Assembly: GCF_036924745.1 (NCBI RefSeq)
Contig: NZ_JAZHSD010000001.1
Location: 4,836,001 to 4,900,000 of the forward strand
Direction: 5' to 3'
DNA from: Bradyrhizobium sp. AZCC 1693
GTDB lineage: Bacteria > Pseudomonadota > Alphaproteobacteria > Rhizobiales > Xanthobacteraceae
DNA: 64,000 nt
Shown here: one piece after another, positions 1 to 8,679 of the stretch
Numbering within the stretch: the first letter of the stretch is position 1
How the letters are laid out: each line of letters starts with the position of its first letter
Notes under the pieces: generated by a model
What the model saw: the letters and a program-made list of their open reading frames with translations, nothing else
What the model was told of the DNA's origin: nothing
The model's database searches: none
Program-made: the position numbers and the translations under genes

Positions 1-43
1 CGCCGTCATAGAGGATCACGTCATCGTCGGGCCAATTAGTCAC
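1..43 (-). CDS. DCC-family (DUF393) protein, N-terminal fragment cut by the window edge
   Basis: Read leftwards from a GTG at 43, the frame gives TNWPDDDVILYDG after the start and runs off the window. An acidic stretch followed by V-I-L-Y-D-G is how DCC-family thiol-disulfide oxidoreductase-like proteins begin; their CxxC should lie just outside the window. The start is 24 bases after the stop of the SDR-DoxX gene and on the same strand, so it would be the last visible gene of that cluster. No good Shine-Dalgarno sequence is seen, and the call rests on 14 codons. Confidence 0.5.
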   Translation of the reverse strand, partial: MTNWPDDDVILYDG

Positions 44-67
44 GGGTTTGGGGTCATTCGGTTGGGA

Positions 68-1387
68 TCATCGGTTGTCCAGGGTCAGCAACGCCACGAT
101 CATCAGTACGATGGCGGGGCAGGTCTTCACCAGCGCGCCGAGCGGCTCGATCCAGAGGTCCGGCGTCAGGATCGCCGCGCCGATCATATAGCCGAGCGAG
201 GCAACGATGCCCGCGATCAGACCAAATGCCGCGGTGCGGCGGAACGCGATCAGCACGCCGATGCCCATATCCATCAGGCTGGTGCCGATGGTGATGGGGG
301 CAACCAGCGCCGGCGGGAAGCCGTGGCTGCTCAGGATCCCGGCCGCTGCGTCATAGGAAATCACCAGCGCAATAAAGCCTGATACCACCCAGAACACAAC
401 GAGGCTTGCGATCATCAACGCCTTGATCGGGAACAGCCGGGCAAACCATTTGTCCTGAATGGTCGCCCGGCGTTTTCCGGCCGTCTGTTCGATGCGCTTC
501 GGTACGATGCCGGTCGCGGCCATCCAGTCGGCGGGGTCGCCGCTGACGCCGCGGCGCAGCTCCGCGATCGCGGTGGTTCGCATCGGCGGCATCCAGCCGA
601 ACCGGTTCGCGAGATCGCCGAATCTTGCGCCGAGATCGAGCAGGAACGAGGGCATGACGATGCGCCACCATCTGCCGGTGCCGAACACTTCGCGGAATTG
701 ATCGATCACGTCACCGAGCGTGACCGGCTGCTCCTGCATCAGGTCCCATGTCACGGCGTTCGCCTCGCCGGGATCACGCGCCGCAAGCCAGGCGATGGTC
801 GCGGCAATGTCCTCCATGGCGACCGGCTGGAACGGCGCAGCCCGCTCGGCGGCCGGCAGATCGAGCGGAAACGCCGCCAGCGAGCGCACCATGGCGCTGC
901 CGCCATAAGCCGCAAGCGCCACCACGAAGCCCGGCCGCAGGATCGCGAACGCGACGCCGGATTCCGCGATCAGGCGCTCGGCCTCGCGTTTGGTGGTGCT
1001 GAAGGCGGTTCGGTCGGTCTCGCTCGTGCCCGGAATCGAGATATGCACCAGCCGGATCGCACGGTCGCCGTCGCGGATCGCCTGCAACAACCGCACGACG
1101 AAATCGCGATGCACGGCGGCGGTGTCGCTGCCGGGGCCGTCCTGCAGCACGCCGAGGCAATTGACGACGACATCGATGTGGTGGTCGCGCAGCAACCGCG
1201 CCAGCTGGGCCGCTTGCATCGACATGATAGGCAGTTCGAGATCAAGCGCGCCGCCGTTCTGCGACGCGGGCAATTTGCGGGCGACGCCCACCACGCGAAA
1301 TCCCCGGGCGCGCAGATCGCTGGTCACGAAGCCGCCGATCAGGCCGGAGGCGCCGAGCACGAGGATTTTTCGGATGTCGGCGTTCAT
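68..1387 (-). CDS. SDR/NAD(P)-binding protein fused to a DoxX-like membrane domain
   Basis: A protein of 439 residues in two parts. The first about 300 residues form an atypical short-chain dehydrogenase/epimerase fold: the nucleotide-binding loop GASGLIGG is at residues 12-19 and a VVNCLG segment follows strand 4. The last about 110 residues hold four hydrophobic segments of the DoxX-like type (SLMDMGIGVLIAF and the C-terminal helices). The likely role is a membrane-anchored NAD(P)-dependent oxidoreductase; the substrate is unknown. It follows the DUF2269 gene by 6 bases and precedes a DCC-family start, so the three are probably one transcript. The SDR-DoxX fusion is a known architecture, but its function is not established. 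Confidence 0.8.
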   Translation of the reverse strand: MNADIRKILVLGASGLIGGFVTSDLRARGFRVVGVARKLPASQNGGALDLELPIMSMQAAQLARLLRDHHIDVVVNCLGVLQDGPGSDTAAVHRDFVVRLLQAIRDGDRAIRLVHISIPGTSETDRTAFSTTKREAERLIAESGVAFAILRPGFVVALAAYGGSAMVRSLAAFPLDLPAAERAAPFQPVAMEDIAATIAWLAARDPGEANAVTWDLMQEQPVTLGDVIDQFREVFGTGRWWRIVMPSFLLDLGARFGDLANRFGWMPPMRTTAIAELRRGVSGDPADWMAATGIVPKRIEQTAGKRRATIQDKWFARLFPIKALMIASLVVFWVVSGFIALVISYDAAAGILSSHGFPPALVAPITIGTSLMDMGIGVLIAFRRTAAFGLIAGIVASLGYMIGAAILTPDLWIEPLGALVKTCPAIVLMIVALLTLDNR

Positions 1388-1393
1388 GCCTGC

Positions 1394-1861
1394 CTAAAGC
1401 GGTTTGGCGATCATCAGCCAGAGAATAGCCATGACAGAGCCAAAACCGGGAATCCCGAACAGAAACCAGCGGTGGAAAAGTGCGAAATAGCGCGGCGGCA
1501 ACTTCTGGTTCTGCTCAGCCGCCTTGTGTGCGAGATCGCGCATTTCGATCTGCATGAAGATGACAGGCACCCAGAACAGCCCCGCGACCGCATAGAGCCC
1601 GAGCGAAGCCATCAGCCAGCGTTCGCTCCACAGGGTCGAGGACAGCCACATCAGCACGCCGCCACTCACCGGCTGCAGCAGCACCGCCGTCAGCGTGAAC
1701 AGCATGTCGGCGATGACGACGGTTTCGGCCGTGCGCGCGATGAAGGCGACGTCCCGGCTGCGATGGGCCATCAGCATGAAGAACGCGATACCGGCGCCGG
1801 TGCCGAGAATGACGATCGCACCGAGCACGTGCAGGTATTTGACGAGGAAATACAGCGTCAT
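1394..1861 (-). CDS. DUF2269 integral membrane protein
   Basis: A 155-residue protein with four predicted membrane segments, beginning directly with a hydrophobic helix (LVKYLHVLGAIVILGTGAG). The early His in KYLHVLGA and the overall helix pattern match DUF2269 membrane proteins; no enzymatic function is known to me. Its ATG overlaps the stop of the upstream hydrolase in an ATGA arrangement, which indicates translational coupling, and the SDR-DoxX gene starts 6 bases after its stop. Its job is probably linked to that neighbour. Confidence 0.75.
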   Translation of the reverse strand: MTLYFLVKYLHVLGAIVILGTGAGIAFFMLMAHRSRDVAFIARTAETVVIADMLFTLTAVLLQPVSGGVLMWLSSTLWSERWLMASLGLYAVAGLFWVPVIFMQIEMRDLAHKAAEQNQKLPPRYFALFHRWFLFGIPGFGSVMAILWLMIAKPL

Positions 1862-2757
1862 CGCTTGGCCGCCGGGGTCCGGGATCGCGCCTTCAAGGCG
1901 CGATCGAGTTCAGGTTCGGCAAGCTTTACACCACCTCCGGTTTCCACCAGCCAGTGGCCTTCGCTGCCATGGGCCTGGAGCACGCGAAAATCCGTCTTGC
2001 CGCCGGCGGCACGAAACGCATCGACCAGTTGACGCGAGAATGCGGGCGAAAAGTAGCTGTCATTGGCGGCCACCAGCCAGGTCACCTTGACGCGCGCGGC
2101 CTTGCCGAATTCGCCCGCAGCGGCCATCAGCGAACGCGGCGCACAGACCCGGTTGGGAAAATCATTGGCATGCCCGCCGCGCCCCGGCGCGAACGCGATG
2201 ATGGCGGCGACGTTTTTCGGATCCTCGCCGGCCAGCGCCAGCGCGCCCCAGGCGCCGGCCGAATGGCCGATCACGACCATGCCCTCGGGGCGGATGAAGG
2301 GTTGCTTGCGTGTGAAGCCGACCGCGGCGGCGATCTCATCCGCCGTGACGCGGCCGGATTTGGCGTAATCGGCCTCGTCGCAGCCGCCCTGATCTTCGAG
2401 GTATTTTCCGCCCGTCGCGCCATGGCCCGGACGCTCGGGGACCAGCACGGCAAAACCGCGCGTCACCAGCCAGGCGGCGAGCGCGCGGTATTCGGGCTGC
2501 GGCATCTGCGCCCGTCGCATGACGTTCTGGGTGGAGGCGTGCGCGATCACGGCCAGCGGAAATGGTCCCTCGCCAGGCGGCCGAAACAATACCGCATGCG
2601 CCGCGGTGACAGGATCGGGAGCAGGCACCAGCCATTGCTGCAGCCGGTGCGGTTCGCCCTCCGCACCCTGCGCGCCAAGAGCGGGCTGCGCGGATGCGGC
2701 CTTCACACCGAGCGCGGCCACGAGAACCAGCGCAAAAAGCAGGTTTGGCGGATGCAT
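1858..2757 (-). CDS. Secreted alpha/beta hydrolase (dienelactone hydrolase-like)
   Basis: I start this at 2757 because the resulting 299-residue protein opens with a signal peptide (LLFALVLVAALGVKAASA). The open frame continues to 2955, but that extension is charged and unlike protein. The nucleophile elbow GHSAGAWG (GxSxG) follows the strand VVIGH, and a late His in QAHGSEGHW suits the catalytic triad. It is therefore a periplasmic serine hydrolase of the alpha/beta fold; the substrate cannot be read. It is the first gene of a minus-strand set with DUF2269 (4-base overlap) and the SDR-DoxX protein. Confidence 0.78.
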   Translation of the reverse strand: MHPPNLLFALVLVAALGVKAASAQPALGAQGAEGEPHRLQQWLVPAPDPVTAAHAVLFRPPGEGPFPLAVIAHASTQNVMRRAQMPQPEYRALAAWLVTRGFAVLVPERPGHGATGGKYLEDQGGCDEADYAKSGRVTADEIAAAVGFTRKQPFIRPEGMVVIGHSAGAWGALALAGEDPKNVAAIIAFAPGRGGHANDFPNRVCAPRSLMAAAGEFGKAARVKVTWLVAANDSYFSPAFSRQLVDAFRAAGGKTDFRVLQAHGSEGHWLVETGGGVKLAEPELDRALKARSRTPAAKR

Positions 2758-3049
2758 GAACGGGCCTGACACAGCCAAGGGCGGGCGTATTTTTGCGAAG
2801 TCACCAGCAGAATACCGCCGGCGAATCAAATCCGGCGCATTTTTTGGGTGAACAGGATTTGCGGAAAGCTTCGGCGAGGGACCAAGAGGATAGTTTTGCC
2901 CTCTCTCCCCCCGGTAAAATGCGGGTCGAAGCAACACTCTGTTCTTTTTCGGCACAGTAGCGTGAACAACTGATGCAGAAAATCCACAGGTTAACCGATA
3001 ATTAACGATGGACCTTGAAGCCGGGCCGCCGACTTGCTTTGATCAGGTC

Positions 3050-3559
3050 ATGAGCACAACCCTGATCGAGGTCCGACCGGCCAAGGCTGCAGACGCAGCC
3101 GCGGTGGCGTCTACCCATGATGAAGCCTGGCGCTCCGCCTATCAGGGCATCATTCCCGGCGCCGAGCTCGAAAAACTCATCAACCGTCGCGGCCCGCAAT
3201 GGTGGGACAGCGCTATCCGCAAAGGCAGCCGCGTCAGCGTGCTGGTGTTCGGCGACAAGGTTGCGGGCTACGCCAATTACGGCCGCAACCGCGCCCGCAG
3301 CCTGCATTTCGAGGGCGAGATTTACGAGCTCTATCTGCGGCCGGAATTCCAGGGCCTTGGCTTCGGCCGCCGCCTCTTCACCGCCGCCCGGCGCGATCTG
3401 ATGCAGAGCGGGCTGAAGAGCATGGTGATCTGGGCGCTCTCCGACAACGACACGGCGACGGAATTCTACCGTGCGCTCGGCGGCCGGATGGTGGCCCGCT
3501 CCTCGGAGAAGTTCGGGCCGAAGTCGCTCGACAAGGTCGCTTTCGCCTGGACCAACTGA
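3050..3559 (+). CDS. GNAT-family N-acetyltransferase
   Basis: A 169-residue protein from the ATG at 3050; an in-frame ATG at 3008 would add 14 residues that do not belong to the fold. The acetyl-CoA-binding motif A is clear: the strand IYELYLRPEFQGLGFGRRLF carries the Q-x-x-G-x-G loop, and an N-x-x-A-x-x-F-Y-x-x-L-G segment (NDTATEFYRALGG) follows. It transfers an acetyl group from acetyl-CoA to an unknown amine. It stands alone, 96 bases before ppa and on the same strand. Confidence 0.8.
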   Translation: MSTTLIEVRPAKAADAAAVASTHDEAWRSAYQGIIPGAELEKLINRRGPQWWDSAIRKGSRVSVLVFGDKVAGYANYGRNRARSLHFEGEIYELYLRPEFQGLGFGRRLFTAARRDLMQSGLKSMVIWALSDNDTATEFYRALGGRMVARSSEKFGPKSLDKVAFAWTN

Positions 3560-3655
3560 AGCTATTTCAGGCTTTTCCCTGCTCCGCTGCGGGTCTAAAC
3601 GGACCCTGACGCGCGCCTGATTCCAGGCGCCCCCTTAACGCCAAGCGGAGCCCTT

Positions 3656-4183
3656 ATGCGCATTGACGCCATCCCGATCGGAGTAAATCCGCCACACGAC
3701 GTCAACGTCATCATCGAGGTGCCGGTTGGCGGCGAGCCGATCAAATATGAAATGGACAAGGAAGCCGGTACCCTGGTGGTCGATCGCTTCCTCTACACGG
3801 CGATGCGCTACCCCGGCAATTACGGCTTCATCCCCCACACGCTATCGGGCGACGGCGACCCTTGCGACGTGCTGGTCGCCAACACCCGCGCGATCGTGCC
3901 GGGCGCCGTGATGAGCGTGCGCCCCGTCGGCGTGCTGCTGATGGAAGACGAAGCCGGCGGCGACGAGAAGATCATCGCGGTGCCGTCCTCGAAGCTGACC
4001 CAGCGCTACGACAAGGTCAGAAATTACAGCGACCTCCCCGACATCACGCTGCAGCAGATCCAGCACTTCTTCGAGCACTACAAGGATCTCGAGCCCGGCA
4101 AATGGGTGAAGGTGCTGCGCTGGTGCGGCGCCGAGGATGCCCACCGGCTGATCGTGGAAGGCATCGAACGCGCGAAGAAGTAG
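3656..4183 (+). CDS. ppa: Inorganic pyrophosphatase (family I)
   Basis: A 175-residue soluble enzyme of normal length for bacterial family I pyrophosphatases, hydrolysing pyrophosphate to phosphate and so pulling biosynthetic reactions forward. The family signature DGDPCDVL lies at residues 66-73, with the metal-binding aspartates. Upstream [12 protein letters not shown] and the downstream [13 protein letters not shown] segment are also typical. It is followed by a decayed peptidase end and an IS element, so nothing downstream is likely to be co-transcribed usefully. Confidence 0.96.
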   Translation: MRIDAIPIGVNPPHDVNVIIEVPVGGEPIKYEMDKEAGTLVVDRFLYTAMRYPGNYGFIPHTLSGDGDPCDVLVANTRAIVPGAVMSVRPVGVLLMEDEAGGDEKIIAVPSSKLTQRYDKVRNYSDLPDITLQQIQHFFEHYKDLEPGKWVKVLRWCGAEDAHRLIVEGIERAKK

Positions 4184-4262
4184 TAATTGTTCTCGTGTCC
4201 CGGACGCGTTGCAGCGTGCAACGCTGAGCCGGGACCCATTGCGCCTCACCGGCCCGGCTCAG

Positions 4263-4471
4263 CAGATCGTCGCGCCCGGCCTGATGTTCGCCGCCACCGA
4301 CTCGCGCCACTACACAGGAATCACCGACAAGATCTTCCGCTTCTCGCCGGTGCGCGCCAGTTCGGACGATTTTGAAGCGGCTTCCACGGCACCAACGAGC
4401 GCCTCTCGATCGAGGGCTATGCCGACATGATCCGGTTTTACCGGCGGCTGATCGAGAACAGTGCGGAGTGA
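4263..4471 (+). pseudogene. C-terminal remnant of an M20-family metallopeptidase, frameshifted
   Basis: The frame through 4263-4378 reads VAPGLMFAATDSRHY followed by TDKIFRFSPVRASSDDF, which looks like the end of the catalytic domain of M20 (carboxypeptidase S-like) peptidases. After about 4380 the match shifts frame: from 4382 it continues as FHGTNERLSIEGYADM and then IRFYRRLIENSAE with a TGA at 4469-4471. The last part of such a peptidase is thus present, with a frameshift near 4380 and with no N-terminal or main catalytic part upstream. It lies directly beside an IS element. Confidence 0.7.
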
Positions 4472-4481
4472 CTAGAGGACT

Positions 4482-4500
4482 CCCTCTCCCCTTGTGCAGG
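4482..4500. repeat. Left part of an intergenic palindromic repeat cut by an IS
   Basis: The CCCTCTCCCCTTGTG at 4482-4496 is the same sequence that opens the intact repeat at 32846. The partner arms lie on the far side of the IS (5785-5930). The IS appears to have landed in the loop or left arm of this element. Confidence 0.55.
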
Positions 4501-5779
4501 GCTGTCCGGGGAAAAATCACTCATAGCAGAATCCCAGTTGATCGGCAGAAAACCTGGGCTTCGGCTTGCTCGGGTTGACCGGCGGAGGTTTGTCAATTTT
4601 TGCGATGTGACTTCGCATGAACAGGCGTTGGCAGACCAACTCGGCGAAGCGCAAGTCCAGCATTTTCAAGGAATTCAATCGCCGGGCGAGGCGCAGAAGC
4701 AGATATGCGATCATCGCGGCGAGGATCTGCAGACGGATTGCGTTGTCGTTTTTGGCCATGAACTTGCGAAGATTGAGATGCTGCTTGATCCAACGGAACA
4801 AAAGCTCGATCTGCCAACGGCTCTTATAGAGTGCCGCAATCTCGACGGCTGTGCGTTCGAGATCGTTGGTGATGAGCGTGATCACTCCACCTTTGTCGCG
4901 CCTGACTTTGATGCGGCGCAACGGAATCGGAAGACTGGAATCGCCTTTGCTCGCAAGCGCGACATCGGCATCGTTGATGATTTTGAAACCGTCGCCGATG
5001 GTCTTGCGGACATACCGGGACTTCGACTTGCGCAAGCGCGTGCTCACCTTGGTGCGTGTGACGAAGAAAGCCCCGGTATCATTGATCTTCTTCCACCAGC
5101 CGAAGTGGTAATAGCCTTTGTCGAACACGTAAGTCACGCCGGCTTCGAGTTCGGTTTGGCGGCCGATCTCGACGTCGTTGACGGTCGCCGGCGTAATCTC
5201 GACGCAGCGGGGGCACTTGCCGTCCGGTTCGTAGACCGTATGCATCTTCATGCCGCGGATGCGACCATTCCATTCAGCCCATTTGCACACCTTGCCCAAC
5301 GGAACCGGGCTCGAGTCGATCAGCCGAACCATCTCGGCTCCCTCCACCCGCGTATGTCGATCAGCCTTCTCCGCCAGCATGGCGAAGGTCTCCGCAAAAA
5401 CGCCAACCGGGCGCCGCGCATTCGCATCCGAAAGCGTCGAACGAGCAACCCGGCCCACACCAAGATGATAATGCTGATGGCTGTTGGCATTGAAAGCGCC
5501 TTCGACCGCGCGCAGACTCATCACCTGGCCTAGCTGGGCTCCGACGAGCGTCACCAAATGATCCCAGCTTTTGAATGACTTGTCGTAGGCGTCGCCGTCA
5601 TGCTTCTCCACAATCCCGCGAAATTGCCGCCGATCGATCGGTTTGAGAAGCTCCCCAAAGATGCTATTTACGCAGCGCATGCCCGGCCCCTCTCTGAGTC
5701 TCGACAACCAGAAAGTATCCGGCTCACGCTGGATTTGCCGGGCATGCGCTGCGGCATAGTGAATCATTCCCCGGACAGC
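4501..5779 (-). mobile_element. IS4-family insertion sequence, about 1.28 kb
   Basis: One transposase gene is bounded by terminal inverted repeats: GCTGTCCGGGGAA at 4501-4513 is perfectly complemented at 5767-5779. With one mismatch the repeat extends outward to 4496 and 5784. An internal inverted pair GCATGCCCGGC (5677-5687) / GCCGGGCATGC (5738-5748) lies upstream of the transposase start. I could not find a convincing target duplication, so the exact outer ends are uncertain by a few bases. Confidence 0.8.
4517..5680 (-). CDS. IS4-family DDE transposase
   Basis: A 387-residue transposase from the ATG at 5680; the frame is open to 5866, but that stretch crosses the terminal repeat. The N-terminal part (FGELLKPIDRRQFRGIVEKH) is the small helical domain usual in this IS4 group. 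The DDE residues are visible: D in LIDSSPVPL, D in TYVFDKGYYHFGWW, and E in the Y-x2-R-x3-E-x6-K signature YKSRWQIELLFRWIK. The frame is intact, so the element could be active. Confidence 0.88.
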   Translation of the reverse strand: MRCVNSIFGELLKPIDRRQFRGIVEKHDGDAYDKSFKSWDHLVTLVGAQLGQVMSLRAVEGAFNANSHQHYHLGVGRVARSTLSDANARRPVGVFAETFAMLAEKADRHTRVEGAEMVRLIDSSPVPLGKVCKWAEWNGRIRGMKMHTVYEPDGKCPRCVEITPATVNDVEIGRQTELEAGVTYVFDKGYYHFGWWKKINDTGAFFVTRTKVSTRLRKSKSRYVRKTIGDGFKIINDADVALASKGDSSLPIPLRRIKVRRDKGGVITLITNDLERTAVEIAALYKSRWQIELLFRWIKQHLNLRKFMAKNDNAIRLQILAAMIAYLLLRLARRLNSLKMLDLRFAELVCQRLFMRSHIAKIDKPPPVNPSKPKPRFSADQLGFCYE

Positions 5780-5784
5780 GCTGC

Positions 5785-5930
5785 GCTCTTGCGGGGAGAG
5801 GGTTGGGGTGAGGGGTCCATCCGCGAGTCCCGACGGCGAAAAGAGTCCGCGGCGACAGCCCCTCACCCCGACCCTCTAAGAGCGAGCTTCGCTCGTCTCG
5901 ACCCCGTGAAGAACGGGGAGAGGGAGAAGA
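5785..5930. repeat. Right part of the interrupted intergenic palindromic repeat
   Basis: This stretch contains GGGGAGAGGGTTGGGGTGAG and further on CCCCTCACCCCGACCCTC, which pair with each other. It ends with GGGGAGAGGGAGAAG and has no coding character. It shares its building blocks with the intact copy at 32846-32975 and abuts the folD stop at 5935, where it may also end folD transcripts. Confidence 0.6.
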
Positions 5931-5934
5931 AAAC

Positions 5935-6819
5935 TCACACCGCAGGCTTCGGTAGCCCCTGAATCGCGCACGCCGCGCGCAGCGTATTCACCAGGAGGCA
6001 CGCCACGGTCATCTGCCCGACGCCGCCTGGCACCGGCGTGATCGCGCCGGCGACCTCCGCCACTTCCTTGAACGCGACGTCGCCGACCAGCCGCGTCTTG
6101 CCGTCGGCCAATGGAAGCCGGTTGATGCCGACATCGATCACGGTGGCGCCCGGCTTGATCCAGCCGGCACGCACCATTTCGGGCTTGCCGACGGCGGCAT
6201 AGACCAGATCGGCGTGGGCGCAGAGTTGCGGCAGATCCTTTGAGCGCGAATGCGCAATCGTCACCGTCGCATTTTCGTTGAGCAGCAACTGCACCAGCGG
6301 GCGGCCGACCAGATTGGAACGGCCGATCACGATCGCGTTCATGCCTTCCAGCGAGGCATGCACGCTCTTGGTCAGGATGATGCAGCCGAGCGGGGTGCAT
6401 GGCGACAGCGCGGCAAAGCCGCCGGCCAGCCGGCCGGCATTGTTGGGGTGCAGGCCGTCGACATCCTTGGCCGGATCGATGGCATTGATGACGGTTTCGG
6501 TGTGGATCGATTTCGGCAGCGGCAATTGCACGAGAATGCCGTGCACGGCGGGATCGCCGTTGAGCTTTGCGATCAGCGCCAGCAGATCGGCCTGCGCCAC
6601 ATCGGCGGGCAGCTTGTGCTCGAACGAGGCCATGCCGGCGGCCTGGGTCTGGGTGTGCTTGCTGCGGACATAGACTTCGCTGGCGGGGTCGCTGCCGACC
6701 AGCACTACCGCGAGGCCCGGCGTAAGCTGGTGCTCGCGCTTGACCCGGGCAACCTCTTCCGCAACGCGGGTGCGAAGCTCCGCTGCAATGATTTTTCCGT
6801 CGATAATACGTGCCGTCAT
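5935..6819 (-). CDS. folD: Bifunctional methylenetetrahydrofolate dehydrogenase / methenyltetrahydrofolate cyclohydrolase
   Basis: A 294-residue cytosolic enzyme that interconverts 5,10-methylene-, methenyl- and 10-formyl-tetrahydrofolate with NADP, feeding purine and formyl-methionine synthesis. The catalytic Tyr50 and Lys54 are in [17 protein letters not shown], the KDVDGLHP loop carries the conserved aspartate, and the nucleotide site includes [20 protein letters not shown]. The C-terminus [17 protein letters not shown] is complete. It follows the DUF167 gene with one base between them, and YggT lies upstream, so the three form an operon running leftwards. Confidence 0.97.
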   Translation of the reverse strand: MTARIIDGKIIAAELRTRVAEEVARVKREHQLTPGLAVVLVGSDPASEVYVRSKHTQTQAAGMASFEHKLPADVAQADLLALIAKLNGDPAVHGILVQLPLPKSIHTETVINAIDPAKDVDGLHPNNAGRLAGGFAALSPCTPLGCIILTKSVHASLEGMNAIVIGRSNLVGRPLVQLLLNENATVTIAHSRSKDLPQLCAHADLVYAAVGKPEMVRAGWIKPGATVIDVGINRLPLADGKTRLVGDVAFKEVAEVAGAITPVPGGVGQMTVACLLVNTLRAACAIQGLPKPAV

Positions 6820-6820
6820 C

Positions 6821-7156
6821 TCAATCCTTCGTCTTTTCCGGCCTGGCGGCTGCAGCTTTTCGGAGCGTTTCGCCGAGAATTTTGGGATCGCCGTCGACCG
6901 CGACCTGTTTCAGCCGCGACGTGACGCCTGACAGGATCTTCACTTTCGCCTTCGGGACACCAAGCGCCTTGGCCAGCAATTCGGTCACCGCGCGGTTGGC
7001 CTCGCCGCCCTCGGCGATGGCGCGAACGCGAACCTTTACGACCGATCGGCCGTTGGCGAGCGTCTCAATCCCGTCGATGTCGTCGCGCCCGCCACGCGGC
7101 GTCACCCGCAGTGCAATGCTGATACCCTCGGTTGAATAGCGCCAAGGATCCATCAC
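6821..7156 (-). CDS. DUF167 (YggU-like) protein
   Basis: A 111-residue protein with the DUF167 core: [12 protein letters not shown] early, then [18 protein letters not shown] and [17 protein letters not shown]. The A-x-x-G-x-A-N segment is the most conserved part of the family. The function is not established. It sits between yggT (28 bases upstream) and folD (1 base downstream), an arrangement that suggests one transcript. A possible alternative start is the second Met. Confidence 0.85.
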   Translation of the reverse strand: MMDPWRYSTEGISIALRVTPRGGRDDIDGIETLANGRSVVKVRVRAIAEGGEANRAVTELLAKALGVPKAKVKILSGVTSRLKQVAVDGDPKILGETLRKAAAARPEKTKD

Positions 7157-7183
7157 GCATCCATCAGCTACCGACGCCGGCGA

Positions 7184-7474
7184 TCAGACGACGTTGGGAT
7201 AGATGTAGTAGAGGATCACCCGCTGAACGAACATGATGACCAGGATCAGGATGATCGGCGAGATGTCGAGGCCGCCCAGATTGGGCATGAACCGGCGGAT
7301 CGGCATCAGCGCCGGCTCGGTGATCCGGTAAAGGAACTCGGCCACCGCCGCGACGAACTGGTTGCGCGTGTTCACGACATTGAAGGCGATCAGCCAGGAC
7401 AGGATGGCGGAGGCGATCAACAGCCAGACATAGAGGTCAAGGACGATGATGACGATGTCGAGGATAGCGCGCAT
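7184..7474 (-). CDS. YggT-family membrane protein
   Basis: A 96-residue protein with two hydrophobic segments: the N-terminal ILDIVIIVLDLYVWLLIASA and a C-terminal helix near ISPIILILVIMFVQRVI. Between them the conserved EPALMPIRRFMPNLGGLDISPI loop is seen in part as RRFMPNLGG. YggT proteins are small inner-membrane proteins tied to osmotic tolerance or cell-envelope functions in some bacteria. It opens the yggT - DUF167 - folD set. Confidence 0.88.
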   Translation of the reverse strand: MRAILDIVIIVLDLYVWLLIASAILSWLIAFNVVNTRNQFVAAVAEFLYRITEPALMPIRRFMPNLGGLDISPIILILVIMFVQRVILYYIYPNVV

Positions 7475-7594
7475 GTTGGGGGGAGCTCACGAGGAGGGAC
7501 AAACAGCTAGATATCGGTTCATCCCCCCGCAAACAAGGGAAGTTCCCGGCAAAATGACGCCAAAATCGGCCGTTTCAGGTTTCTTGCACCGTTC

Positions 7595-7624
7595 TTGACT
7601 TGGCCTTGGGCCGGACTGTAAATG
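7595..7624 (+). promoter_or_regulatory. Possible promoter of tRNA-Ala
   Basis: TTGACT at 7595-7600 is followed after 18 bases by TAAATG at 7619-7624, about 45 bases before the mature tRNA. The -35 is good and the -10 is weak. Confidence 0.35.
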
Positions 7625-7669
7625 GCGCCGATTGTCGGTCGCTTCGGGTCATCCCGAGACGGCCGCGAC

Positions 7670-7745
<76 letters not shown>

Positions 7746-7749
7746 CGCT

Positions 7750-7825
7750 TCGCCCTTCGGGCTACGCGTGGCGCAGCCACGCAAGTCCGAAGGACGAAGC
7801 GTGCCCGGCATAGCCCGAAGGGCGA
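7750..7825. repeat. Nested inverted repeat after tRNA-Ala
   Basis: TCGCCCTTCGGGCTA at 7750-7764 is perfectly complementary to 7811-7825, and an overlapping pair CACGCTTCG / CGAAGCGTG lies just outside and inside it. It fills the gap between the tRNA and the convergent enoyl-CoA hydratase end and may stop transcription from both sides. Confidence 0.6.
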
Positions 7826-7855
7826 CGACGGGCTGGATCCGCAAGCTCCTCCCCC

Positions 7856-8668
7856 TCACCTCCCCGTAAACTTCGGCGGCCTCTTCTCCACAAAACTCGC
7901 CACGCCCTCCCGGAAATCGCTTCCCTTCAGCGCGATCTGCATTTCGCGGTTGGCGTCGATGGTGGCTTCCGCCAGCGTCTGGAACGGCACGTCGTAGAGC
8001 TGGCGCTTGATCACCGAAATCGCGCTGGGCGAGACGAAATCGGCCAGATCCCGCGCATAGGCATAGGTCTGCTCGCGCAACTGGTTCGGTGGATAGAGCC
8101 GGTTGACCAGCCCGATTCGCAGCGCCTCCTCGCTTGACACCCGCCGCGCGGACATCAGCAAATCGAGCGCATTGGCGTGGCCGACGATGCGCGGCAGCAT
8201 CCAGCTGATGCCGTGCTCGGCGATCAGCCCGCGGCGCGCAAAGGACGTTGTGAAGACGGTGTTGTCGGCGGCAAACCGCAGATCGCAATAGAGCGCGTGG
8301 ACGAGGCCGATGCCGGCGGTGGCGCCGTTCAGCATGCCGATCACGGGCTTTGGGATCGCCGGATAATAGGCATAGCGCGTCTGCCAGTCCGCCCGGCGGT
8401 TCATGTCGAACGGCGGGGTGTTCTCGCCACGCCTGACCTCGTTGGGATCGATACCCTGCAGGGCTTCCATATCGGCGCCGGCGCAGAAGGCGCGGCCGGC
8501 GCCGGTGAGCACGATGACACGGACGCTGTCATCACCGGCCGCCGCCTCCATCGCGTGGCGCACGTCGCGCTCCATGGTCGCGGTCCACGCATTCATGCGG
8601 TCCGGCCGGTTGAGCGTGATGGTCGCGATCCTGTCGCTCACCTCGAAGAGAATATGCTGATAATTCAT
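7856..8668 (-). CDS. Enoyl-CoA hydratase/isomerase family protein
   Basis: A 270-residue crotonase-fold protein. The frame is open to 8857, but I start at the ATG at 8668: GGGAGG lies eight bases before it and MNYQHILFEVSDRIATITLN is a typical family start. The oxyanion-hole segments are TGAGRAFCAGADMEAL and NGATAGIGLVHALYCDLRFA. The first 63 residues of the longer frame are the remnant of another gene. It likely acts on an acyl-CoA in fatty-acid or aromatic degradation; the exact reaction (hydration, isomerisation) cannot be told. Confidence 0.88.
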   Translation of the reverse strand: MNYQHILFEVSDRIATITLNRPDRMNAWTATMERDVRHAMEAAAGDDSVRVIVLTGAGRAFCAGADMEALQGIDPNEVRRGENTPPFDMNRRADWQTRYAYYPAIPKPVIGMLNGATAGIGLVHALYCDLRFAADNTVFTTSFARRGLIAEHGISWMLPRIVGHANALDLLMSARRVSSEEALRIGLVNRLYPPNQLREQTYAYARDLADFVSPSAISVIKRQLYDVPFQTLAEATIDANREMQIALKGSDFREGVASFVEKRPPKFTGR

Positions 8669-8679
8669 CGCGACCTCCC

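Noticed and set aside
698..2032. Plus-strand frame of 444 residues
   Set aside because: Opposite strand of the SDR-DoxX, DUF2269 and hydrolase genes; composition is His/Arg-rich and shows no fold, as expected for a shadow in GC-rich DNA.
4501..5779. Target duplication of the first IS
   Set aside because: Flanks 4491-4500 and 5780-5790 share only short partial matches; I could not define a duplication.
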